This document shows, piece after piece, positions 1-6,476 of a stretch of DNA of 41,440 bases (the stretch's first letter is position 1; every line of letters starts with the position of its first letter). The notes under the pieces are model-generated. The model saw only the letters and a list, made by a program, of their open reading frames with translations. It did not search any database and was not told where the DNA came from. The position numbers and the translations under genes were made by a program. Origin of the DNA: Actinomycetota bacterium (GTDB lineage: Bacteria; Actinomycetota; Aquicultoria; CAJVYJ01; JAUVQD01); assembly GCA_030679975.1 (NCBI GenBank), contig JAUXSL010000073.1, positions 1 to 41,440 on the forward strand. Reading direction: 5' to 3'.

Positions 1-38
1 GCCTTCTTTTTTTACCCCAAAAATCTTCCAAAAAACCC

Positions 39-67
39 TTGACACCACAAGATGTTGTGGGAAGATA
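39..67 (+). promoter_or_regulatory. Candidate nrdD promoter
   Basis: A perfect -35 hexamer TTGACA lies at 39-44. The -10 is weak: AAGATA at 62-67 gives a 17-bp spacer. The promoter is interleaved with the two NrdR-like boxes at 45-60 and 77-92, so a bound repressor would block polymerase. A strong Shine-Dalgarno (AAGGAGG, 108-114) precedes the GTG start at 121. Confidence 0.5.
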
Positions 68-92
68 GTTTATGTTGTGGTAAATATTGTAT
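45..92 (+). promoter_or_regulatory. Tandem NrdR boxes (operator)
   Basis: Box 1 at 45-60 is a perfect inverted repeat, CCACAA-GATG-TTGTGG, close to the NrdR consensus acaCwAtATaTwGtgt. Box 2 at 77-92 (GTGGTAAATATTGTAT) matches mainly in its right half. The boxes start 32 bp apart, about three helical turns, which is the usual arrangement for NrdR-controlled ribonucleotide reductase genes. The target gene directly downstream is nrdD. No nrdR gene is in the window. Confidence 0.75.
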
Positions 93-120
93 CAGTGCTT
101 GAAGTGCAAGGAGGGGAACA

Positions 121-3100
121 GTGCCAGAAAACATCAGTGAATTAACGACCAGCACCAACCGTACCACCCCCGTTATCAGTGTAATTAAGACAAACGGCAG
201 GTCGTCCGATACCACTGACATCGCGCTTATGGTATCGACTTCATCCCGGCAGGAAATCAACATCTGGGAGAAGAGCAAGATCATAGAGTCGTTGATAAAA
301 GAAGTGGGGGCCGGTCCCCAGTTGGCCGAAGAGATAGCCGGCTCGGTTGAAAAGCGGTTGGTCGACGCTAATCTGGCGACCGTGACGACAAGTATCATCA
401 GAGAATTTGTCGATCTGGAACTGCTCCAACGAGGTCTGGGCACCATGCACGAGAAGCACTCGCATCTGGGCCTGCCGATGTTCGATGTCGAGCAGATAAT
501 CAACAACGCCAACAAAGAAAACAGCAATACCACTCATAACCCGGAATCGATCAACCTGACGCTGGCCGAGGCTATCTTAAAAGAATTCGCTTTGCGCCGT
601 GTCTTTAGCGAGGATGTGGCCAACGCGCATCTCATGGGAGATATTCATCTCCATGATCTTGGTTTTATCGTCCGGCCGTACACCTATATGGGTGACAGCG
701 TGATCGTCTCCAAGCGCGACGGCGAAGGCAAGGCTTTGCGGTCGATCAGGCAGCTCTACGACGACTTGCCTTTTGAGATCACCGCCGAGCCCGGCGTCTG
801 GGTAAAGAAACCGCTGGCCCCCATATATGTCCGTGACAGGAACGACGACTGGACCAGGGTGATCCAATTAACCAAAAAGGCCAGAAACGCCAAGCAGATG
901 GTCTTTGTCCGCACGACCGATGGGAAACAGCAGGTAGTCACTTATGACCACCCGATGATAACCAAGCGGGGGATAATCCAGTGCGCCGAGCTCAAAGTCG
1001 GTGATCGGCTGATCACCGAAAACAGTGTCGCTGTCAGGCCGGCTTTCGCCAGGGGCATCAAATTTATCAATCTGGTGGAACAGTTCACCCAAGCGGCGGT
1101 GCCGAACACGCGTTATAGCGTTTGGTTGGAAGACCAGATGCCACTCGCCTCCGTCCAGCGCCAGGCTTTTGCCGGTAATGCCCAACTAAATGATTTCGGC
1201 GGCGCCTACATATCCCCGGCCCAGGCGAATCAAGCCAGCCGGCCGGTGACGATGGAATTGACGGCCGAGCTTGGCTGGCTTTTGGGCTTCTATATCGCCA
1301 AGGGGCAACATAGCGAGCATGGCCTGGTCTTTTCTTGCGACCGAAGCGGCAAAGAGCGCTTGCTGAGCGCTTGTGATTCGCTGGGGCTTGAGGCGCAGCC
1401 GGGCGCTCAATCCGATAGGGTCATCGTTGCGGACGTCGTCTTACACGACCTGTTCATTAATGTTTGGCAGGCCGGGGAGAATGGACGGGAAAAACGCTTG
1501 CCCGCGCAGATAATCAACTACCACCAAGAGTTCGTCGCGGCCGTCGCGGCCGGCATCATCGACGGCGACGGGGTTGTAAACGGCGGCACGATATCGGTCC
1601 GTTCCAGCTCGGCGGCGATGATAAACCAACTGACATACGTGCTTGAGTGGCTTGGCCTCGCGCCCTCGGCCCGGGAGCCGGGCGGCATAGGCAGCGTCCA
1701 CCAGGTAGATGGGGAGACGGTTATCGAGAAATATCCTGTCTGGGGCCTGACCTTCGACAAACGCGCGGAAATCAAGATCCCGTCGCTAAGATATGAGCGG
1801 GCGCAGGCCGTTTCAGGGGCTCAAGTCAGGGACTCCGGCGAGGTCGAGGTGGAGCATGTGATCCCGACGGACATACAAGACACGTTCATCTACGACATCA
1901 CCACGGAATCCCATACGTTTATGTGCAACAGCATCTACTCGCACAACTGTGGCGGCCATTCACTGGAATATCTTAAGAAATACGGCTTGAATCTGCCGAA
2001 TATCACCAGCACCTCAAGGCCGGCCAAGCACCCCGAAGTTTTGATCGGGCATATGGTCAAGATGGCCTCGAGCCTGCAATCGAACTATGCCGGGGCTATC
2101 GGCTGGGAAGCGGTCAATATGTTCTACGCCCCGTTCTTAGTCGGCTTGCCGTACAAGCGCATCAAGCAATTGGCACAGATGCTTATATATGAATTCAACC
2201 AACTTGCCGGGGCTCGCGGCTCTCAGGTAGTATTTACCGACTTCAATCTCTATTACAACATTCCCAGTCACTTCCGTGACACCCCGGCGGTTGGGCCGGG
2301 CGGCGAGTACACGGGCTTCACTTACAAACATTACGAGAAGGAAGCGCAAGATTTTCTAAAGGCGCTGTTCGAGATCTACATGGAAGGCGACGCGATGGGC
2401 AAGACCTTTGTCTTTCCCAAACCGCTTCTTCATCTCAATGACGATTTCTTTAATACTCCGGGCTGGGAGGAGATGCTCGATCTGGCCTGCGATGTGGCGG
2501 CCAAACAAGGTATCACTTACTTTCTCTTCGACAGGGGCGACGAAGTGCGCGTGGCCCAATGTTGCCGGCTTAAATTAAAGTTGGGTGAAGCGGACCTGGT
2601 CGAGACCAAAACACCGGAAAAGATGCGCTTTACATCGCTGCAAAACGTCACTATCAACTTGCCCCGCATCGCTTTTCGGGCTATGGGCAGCGACACTATG
2701 ATCTTTGCCGAGTTGGACAAAGCCTTGGATAAGGTGGCCCAGGCCCACCTGCAAAAGCGCGCGTTTATCAAGAGCCTTATCGATCTCGGCACCGGCGGAC
2801 CGCTCTCGCTCTTTCTGGCCGGCGGCGACGGCGAGCCATATTTGAAGCTGGACCGTTTGACGTATATCGCCGGGCTCTTAGGTCTAAACGAAATGGTCCA
2901 GGCGCACCTGGGCGAGCAGCTTCACGAATCGGAACGCGCGCTCAAGTTTGGCTTGAAAGTCGTCTCGCATATGAATATTACCTGCAAAGAGCTATCGAAA
3001 AAACACGGCATCAATTTGGTCATCGAGGAATCGCCGGCCGAGTCGGCCTGCTACCGGTTGGCCAAGTTGGATATGAAGTACTTTCCCAAGCAAGCCGGCC

Positions 3101-3576
3101 GGGTGATCAAGGGCAACTTCGCCGCCAGCGAGTATTACTATACCAACAGCATCCATTTGGCCGCTGACGCGCCGGTCGATTATATCGAGCGGGTTAGAAA
3201 GCAGGGCCTCTTCCATCCGCTGATGGATGCGGGCGCTTTTGTCCATGTCTGGTTGGGCGAAAGCGAGCCGTCGCCGGAGTCGATCAAGAACTTTGTCATC
3301 AAGACCTACAAAAATACCCAGGCGGAGCAGATAGCTTTCAGCCCGGAGTTTACGGTCTGCGAGGGTTGCCGCCAGACGAGCCGGGGGTTGAGCGAAGTCT
3401 GCCCGCGGTGCGGTTCGGACGAGGTCTATGGCATAACCCGGGTCGTCGGTTACTTCTCCAAGATACAGACTTGGAACAAAGGCAAGTTAGGCGAACTTAA
3501 GCAGCGCATTCGGACAGACATCGATGAAGAAGTGGCTTGGACAGACGCACCGGCGACGGAAGTCGCCGCCGGATAG
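121..3576 (+). CDS. nrdD: Anaerobic ribonucleoside-triphosphate reductase (class III) with an in-frame intein
   Basis: A glycyl-radical enzyme that reduces ribonucleoside triphosphates to deoxyribonucleotides under anaerobic conditions, after activation by the radical SAM protein NrdG (not in the window). Of 1151 residues, 422 (188-609) are intein, leaving about 729, a normal NrdD size. Residues ~20-110 look like a partial, diverged ATP-cone. The extein joins RPY (185-187) to Cys610-Gly-Gly-His, a conserved NrdD stretch. A C-terminal zinc ribbon uses Cys1080, 1083, 1094 and 1097. The glycyl-radical site is Gly1110 in RVVGYF. The start is GTG at 121, chosen for its strong Shine-Dalgarno. The enzyme depends on intein splicing to become active. 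The family call is secure. Confidence 0.95.
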   Translation: MPENISELTTSTNRTTPVISVIKTNGRSSDTTDIALMVSTSSRQEINIWEKSKIIESLIKEVGAGPQLAEEIAGSVEKRLVDANLATVTTSIIREFVDLELLQRGLGTMHEKHSHLGLPMFDVEQIINNANKENSNTTHNPESINLTLAEAILKEFALRRVFSEDVANAHLMGDIHLHDLGFIVRPYTYMGDSVIVSKRDGEGKALRSIRQLYDDLPFEITAEPGVWVKKPLAPIYVRDRNDDWTRVIQLTKKARNAKQMVFVRTTDGKQQVVTYDHPMITKRGIIQCAELKVGDRLITENSVAVRPAFARGIKFINLVEQFTQAAVPNTRYSVWLEDQMPLASVQRQAFAGNAQLNDFGGAYISPAQANQASRPVTMELTAELGWLLGFYIAKGQHSEHGLVFSCDRSGKERLLSACDSLGLEAQPGAQSDRVIVADVVLHDLFINVWQAGENGREKRLPAQIINYHQEFVAAVAAGIIDGDGVVNGGTISVRSSSAAMINQLTYVLEWLGLAPSAREPGGIGSVHQVDGETVIEKYPVWGLTFDKRAEIKIPSLRYERAQAVSGAQVRDSGEVEVEHVIPTDIQDTFIYDITTESHTFMCNSIYSHNCGGHSLEYLKKYGLNLPNITSTSRPAKHPEVLIGHMVKMASSLQSNYAGAIGWEAVNMFYAPFLVGLPYKRIKQLAQMLIYEFNQLAGARGSQVVFTDFNLYYNIPSHFRDTPAVGPGGEYTGFTYKHYEKEAQDFLKALFEIYMEGDAMGKTFVFPKPLLHLNDDFFNTPGWEEMLDLACDVAAKQGITYFLFDRGDEVRVAQCCRLKLKLGEADLVETKTPEKMRFTSLQNVTINLPRIAFRAMGSDTMIFAELDKALDKVAQAHLQKRAFIKSLIDLGTGGPLSLFLAGGDGEPYLKLDRLTYIAGLLGLNEMVQAHLGEQLHESERALKFGLKVVSHMNITCKELSKKHGINLVIEESPAESACYRLAKLDMKYFPKQAGRVIKGNFAASEYYYTNSIHLAADAPVDYIERVRKQGLFHPLMDAGAFVHVWLGESEPSPESIKNFVIKTYKNTQAEQIAFSPEFTVCEGCRQTSRGLSEVCPRCGSDEVYGITRVVGYFSKIQTWNKGKLGELKQRIRTDIDEEVAWTDAPATEVAAG
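682..1947 (+). mobile_element. Intein in NrdD with degenerate LAGLIDADG homing endonuclease
   Basis: A 422-residue protein-splicing element. The start TYMGDSV aligns with intein block A (usually C-L-x-G-D-T), block B has TYDH (Thr274 to His277), and the end is IYSHN followed by Cys610, the canonical His-Asn/Cys+1 junction. Two dodecapeptide endonuclease motifs are present: LLGFYIAKG (387-395) and AAGIIDGDG (476-484). Position 1 is Thr188 instead of Cys or Ser. In the first endonuclease motif the catalytic acidic position is Lys394, while the second keeps Asp483. Splicing is likely retained because the host enzyme would otherwise be broken, whereas DNA cleavage may be lost. Confidence 0.9.
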
Positions 3577-3638
3577 TTTCCGGGCCGCGTAAGGTATGTG
3601 CGGCTATATTGCCGAGTCGCTGCGCTAGAGACAGAAGA

Positions 3639-3668
3639 GACGCTCCCCCGAGTCCTCGGGGGAGCGTC
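3639..3668 (+). terminator. Strong hairpin after nrdD, probable terminator
   Basis: GACGCTCCCCCGAG and CTCGGGGGAGCGTC form a perfect GC-rich inverted repeat of about 13 bp with a tight loop, 63 bp after the nrdD stop. Only a weak T-rich stretch (CTTATTTG) follows, so termination efficiency is uncertain. Confidence 0.6.
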
Positions 3669-3699
3669 GACTTATTTGACGTTAGCGGGAAGCATCCAA

Positions 3700-3841
3700 A
3701 CTCTGTGGCGGAATACCGAGGGCCAAGTTTTTCTTAGCTCCGGTTCGCGACTATGGCCTCCACCTAACTCCGGAGGGTGAAAGCCCTCCATAAAAGCGGG
3801 TCGGGCTTGCCGACGGTCGCCTCTCTTGCCACAATGGAGAG
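3700..3841 (+). ncRNA. Structured 5' leader of the ModE-type gene, candidate Moco/Tuco-type riboswitch
   Basis: The non-coding stretch before the regulator folds well. TGTGGC (3704-3709) can pair with GCCACA (3828-3833), just before the start codon. A hairpin GGAGGG/CCCTCC (3772-3777 with 3784-3789) is closed by U.G and capped by a GAAA tetraloop. TATGG (3752-3756) and CCTAA (3763-3767) resemble the two strands of an 11-nt tetraloop receptor. Moco RNAs are known to precede Mo/W transport and cofactor genes, which fits the neighbours. I could not align the whole conserved core from memory, so the class is inference. There is no terminator after it, so control would be translational. Confidence 0.42.
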
Positions 3842-4186
3842 ATGGAGGTAAGGCTCGGCATCCGGATCAGGGAAGGCGGCGTCCACGTCTACGGCGGCGG
3901 GCGGCAGGCTCTGCTTGAGAAGATCGAGGAGCTGGGCTCGATCCGCCAAGCGGCGCTGGATATGGGCATGTCCTACCGGGCCGCCTGGGGCAAGATAAAG
4001 GCAACCGAGGCGGGGCTGGGGTTTAAGCTGCTTGAGCGGCGCGTCGGCGGCGCCAAAGGCGGCGGCGCGACTCTGACCGGCGAGGCCCGGCAACTTATGC
4101 GCGCCTATCTGATTTTCCGCGAAGGCCTTGATGAGCTGGTAAACGAGCGCTGGCAAAAGAGCTTGAACAAAGCCGGCCGGCTTTGA
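3842..4186 (+). CDS. ModE-type single-domain molybdate/tungstate regulator
   Basis: A 114-residue DNA-binding protein matching the N-terminal winged-helix domain of ModE (LysR-like HTH). It has the family hallmarks: early LGIRI, then EELGSIRQAALDMGMSYRAAW as the helix-turn-helix, a KxxE segment, and a GGAxLTxEAxxLxxAY stretch. It lacks the C-terminal molybdate-binding (Mop/TOBE) domains of full-length ModE, so it may sense oxyanion indirectly or act as a pure repressor. Single-domain ModE relatives controlling tungstate transport are known (TunR in Desulfovibrio). It lies directly upstream of tupABC, with a ModE-like palindrome between. The ATG at 3842 has only a very close GGAGAG, which suggests translation control by the leader. 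Confidence 0.85.
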   Translation: MEVRLGIRIREGGVHVYGGGRQALLEKIEELGSIRQAALDMGMSYRAAWGKIKATEAGLGFKLLERRVGGAKGGGATLTGEARQLMRAYLIFREGLDELVNERWQKSLNKAGRL

Positions 4187-4192
4187 TATACT
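4163..4192 (+). promoter_or_regulatory. Candidate promoter for tupABC
   Basis: TTGAAC (4163-4168) and TATACT (4187-4192) are separated by 18 bp and sit at the very end of the regulator gene. A transcript from here would start near 4199 and run at once into the hairpin at 4214-4250, which could then act as an attenuator for the tup genes. Confidence 0.4.
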
Positions 4193-4213
4193 TCGTATCT
4201 CGTTAAGCGAATG

Positions 4214-4250
4214 CCTATCTAGCCGCAAAGCGGCGGGTAGGAATTTTTTA
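4214..4250 (+). terminator. Intrinsic terminator or attenuator between the modE-like gene and tupA
   Basis: CCTATCT(A)GCCGC and GCGGCGGGTAGG pair over about 12 bp (with G.U pairs and one bulged A) around an AAA loop, followed directly by AATTTTTT. It ends the regulator transcript. If the promoter at 4163-4192 is used, it would also regulate read-through into tupA. Confidence 0.7.
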
Positions 4251-4256
4251 TAGGTG

Positions 4257-4280
4257 CGCTATGTCTGATAAGACATAGCG
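4257..4280. promoter_or_regulatory. ModE-like operator palindrome
   Basis: CGCTATGTC-TGATAA-GACATAGCG is a perfect 24-bp palindrome with 9-bp arms and a 6-bp centre. ModE boxes have the same geometry (CGnTATATA-N6-TATATAnCG), and the outer CGCTAT/ATAGCG is retained. It lies 29 bp before tupA and just after the ModE-type gene. The A-run follows it on the plus strand, so it is not a plus-strand terminator. Confidence 0.7.
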
Positions 4281-4309
4281 AAAAAAAAGAAGAAGAGGAA
4301 GGCCGGAGA

Positions 4310-5164
4310 ATGAAGAAAAAGACCTCCCTATTTAAAATCGTCGCGCCGGCCCTGGCCCTCCTGGTCTTGTTGGCCGGGTGCACGGGTCGAGTCTCAACCC
4401 GTGGCGGGACCAAGGTCAAAGTAACAGATCTTATTTTAGCGACCACCACCAGCACTCAGGACACGGGGCTATTGGACGAACTGATGCCGGCGTTCGAGAA
4501 AAGATATCCTTTTAGAGTCAAGACGATAGCCGTCGGCAGTGGCGAGGCGCTTGCCATGGGGGCCAAAGGCGAGGCCGATGTTTTGCTGGTCCATTCACCT
4601 AAATCCGAAGAGGAGTTTGTGGCCGCCGGCAATAGCTCGAGCCGCAAGCCGGTCATGCATAACCGGTTTTTGCTGGTCGGCCCAAAGGCCGATCCGGCCA
4701 AAGCCGGCGACGCCGAATCCGCGCCCGCGGCCTTGGCCGCCATTGCCAACGCCCAAGCAACTTTCATCAGCCGCGCCGACGAATCGGGGACTCACAAAAA
4801 AGAATTATCGCTCTGGGAAAAAGCGGCTATCAAGCCGGCCGGCAGTTGGTATATCGAGAGCGGTCAGGGGATGGGCGAGACATTGAGAATCGCCGACGAG
4901 AAAGGCGCCTATACCTTAGTCGACGAGGGCACGTATTTGGCGATCAAGGCAAGTCTGGCGCTGACTGTCGTTAAAGGGGGGGACCAAGGGCTAAATAACC
5001 CCTACACCGTGATCGTCGTCAATGAAAAGAAATTTCCCAAAGTAAACACCGAAGGCGCGCAGGCTTTCAGTCGATTTGTAACCGGGCCCGCCGGCCAAGC
5101 CCTTATCGGCAAGTTTGGCCGGGGCAAATTCGGCAAGCCTTTGTTCACGACGGATGTGCCGTAG
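4310..5164 (+). CDS. tupA: Tungstate ABC transporter substrate-binding lipoprotein
   Basis: The 284-residue extracytoplasmic binding protein of a tungstate importer. It has a lipoprotein signal peptide ending in the lipobox LLAGC (Cys24 lipidated). The TupA signature TTTSTQDTG begins at Thr45; this Thr/Ser run contacts the oxyanion in characterised TupA proteins. Other family features are GSGEAL, GEADVLLVH, the SRADESGTH segment and LVDEGTYL. AGGAAGG at 4296-4302 is the ribosome binding site. The stop codon abuts the tupB start with no gap, so the three tup genes are translationally linked. Tungstate specificity rests on family membership and not on residues I can verify, so molybdate import remains possible. 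Confidence 0.93.
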   Translation: MKKKTSLFKIVAPALALLVLLAGCTGRVSTRGGTKVKVTDLILATTTSTQDTGLLDELMPAFEKRYPFRVKTIAVGSGEALAMGAKGEADVLLVHSPKSEEEFVAAGNSSSRKPVMHNRFLLVGPKADPAKAGDAESAPAALAAIANAQATFISRADESGTHKKELSLWEKAAIKPAGSWYIESGQGMGETLRIADEKGAYTLVDEGTYLAIKASLALTVVKGGDQGLNNPYTVIVVNEKKFPKVNTEGAQAFSRFVTGPAGQALIGKFGRGKFGKPLFTTDVP

Positions 5165-5803
5165 ATGGAACTATGGGAGATAACCTGGTTGACCCTTAAG
5201 GTTTCAGCTTCGGCCGTGATGGTCTCGATTCTTCTCGGCCTCCCCGCGGGGACCGGTTTGGCACTGGGCCGCTTCCGTGGACGCCGCTTCTTGATGGCGC
5301 TGGCCAACGCCGGCATGGGGTTGCCGCCGGTGGTTGTCGGCCTGACCGTCGCCATAATGCTCTGGCGCACGGGGCCGCTTGGCGGGCTCGCGCTCTTATA
5401 CACGCCGGCGGCGATGGTCATAGCCCAAGTCGTCATCGCGCTGCCCATCGTAACCGGCTTAACCGCGGCGGCGGTTCAGTCGCTCGATCAGAGGATTCGC
5501 CTGGAATCGCTGGCCCTTGGGGCTTCGACGGGGCAACTGGTCTTTACTCTATGGCGCGAGGCCAAGCTGGGCCTTTTAGCCGCGGCGATGGCGGGCTTTG
5601 GCGGCGCCATTTCGGAAGTCGGGGCGGTGCTGATGGTCGGCGGCAATATCAAGGGCCAGACGCGCGTCTTAACGACGGCGATCGTCATGGAAACGCGGAT
5701 GGGCCATTTCAACGCCGCGATAGCCTTAAGCGCCCTGCTGCTGGCGCTGGTCTTCTTTGTCAATCTGGTCCTGACCTACCTTCAGCAAGGCAGGCGGCCG
5801 TGA
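5165..5803 (+). CDS. tupB: Tungstate ABC transporter permease
   Basis: A 212-residue membrane permease with about five transmembrane segments and the cytoplasmic EAA-type loop (ESLALGAS..., ~115-125) that docks on the ATPase. It starts immediately after the tupA stop and ends in a GTGA overlap with tupC. The length and a single permease subunit fit the TupABC layout, in contrast to the ModB or CysTW families. It moves tungstate across the membrane together with TupA and TupC. Confidence 0.93.
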   Translation: MELWEITWLTLKVSASAVMVSILLGLPAGTGLALGRFRGRRFLMALANAGMGLPPVVVGLTVAIMLWRTGPLGGLALLYTPAAMVIAQVVIALPIVTGLTAAAVQSLDQRIRLESLALGASTGQLVFTLWREAKLGLLAAAMAGFGGAISEVGAVLMVGGNIKGQTRVLTTAIVMETRMGHFNAAIALSALLLALVFFVNLVLTYLQQGRRP

Positions 5804-6450
5804 CCGCCACGGTCGATTGGGCGCCGGTGAAGAAGAGCTACGAGTCTTGCCGCGTTCTGGACATCGATAAGTTGATGCTGGGAGAAGGCGAAATTTTAGT
5901 GGTAGCGGGGGCGAACGGGGCCGGGAAAAGCACGCTGATAAGGCTCCTCGCCCTGGTCGAGTCGGCCGATGAAGGCAGCGGAGAGTATAAACTCTTCGGC
6001 GAACCGGTTAATGAAGGCAACCGCCTGGCTTTAAGACGCCGGCTGGCCGTTGTCTGGCAAGAGCCGTATATGTTCAGGCGCTCGGTCTATGAGAACATCG
6101 CTATGGGACTCAAGTGGCGCAAGCTTCCCGACGGGGTCATCGCCAAGCGGGTGAAAGCCGTCGCCGATCTATTGGAAATCGAAGATCTTAGCCAAAGAGC
6201 CGAGAAGCTCTCACGCGGTTGGGCGCAGCGCGTGGCCCTGGCCCGGGCTCTGGCGCTTGAACCCGATCTCATTCTCCTGGATGAGCCATTGAGTGCCCTC
6301 GACCGCCAAATACGCGCACGTTTGCTGGCCGGACTTAAGCCGCTGCTCTCAGCCAACGGGCGGTCGACGGTTTACGTCACGCACAGCGCCACGGAAGCTG
6401 CCGGGTTAGGGACACGGCGTCTATTGCTGGCCCAAGGCCGCCGCGCATAG
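5800..6450 (+). CDS. tupC: Tungstate ABC transporter ATP-binding protein
   Basis: A 216-residue ATPase that powers TupAB. I chose GTG at 5800, which overlaps the tupB stop (GTGA), because the ATPase fold begins right after it; the open frame extends further upstream within tupB. Walker A is GANGAGKST, Walker B is LILLDEP and the H-loop is YVTHS. The ABC signature is LSRGWAQRVALARA, where the usual LSGGQ is replaced by LSRGW, a deviation that may lower or alter ATPase activity. It ends about 26 bp before murT and has no C-terminal TOBE domain, as is usual for TupC. Confidence 0.92.
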   Translation: MTATVDWAPVKKSYESCRVLDIDKLMLGEGEILVVAGANGAGKSTLIRLLALVESADEGSGEYKLFGEPVNEGNRLALRRRLAVVWQEPYMFRRSVYENIAMGLKWRKLPDGVIAKRVKAVADLLEIEDLSQRAEKLSRGWAQRVALARALALEPDLILLDEPLSALDRQIRARLLAGLKPLLSANGRSTVYVTHSATEAAGLGTRRLLLAQGRRA

Positions 6451-6464
6451 CCGGCCACCGGTGG

Positions 6465-6470
6465 TATACT
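6465..6470 (+). promoter_or_regulatory. -10 element of a probable leaderless murT promoter
   Basis: TATACT is followed after exactly six bases by the murT ATG, so transcription would begin at or next to the start codon. No well-spaced Shine-Dalgarno is present (the only GAGG is one base from the ATG). Confidence 0.5.
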
Positions 6471-6476
6471 TGAGGC

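Noticed and set aside
3764-4228. 154-residue open frame on the minus strand opposite the ModE-type gene
   Set aside because: The plus-strand frame has a clear ModE helix-turn-helix and lies upstream of tupABC; the minus-strand frame has no recognisable features.
4257-4280. Palindrome considered as an intrinsic terminator for the regulator gene
   Set aside because: It is followed by A residues, not T, on the plus strand, and a better terminator lies at 4214-4250. ModE-box geometry explains it better.
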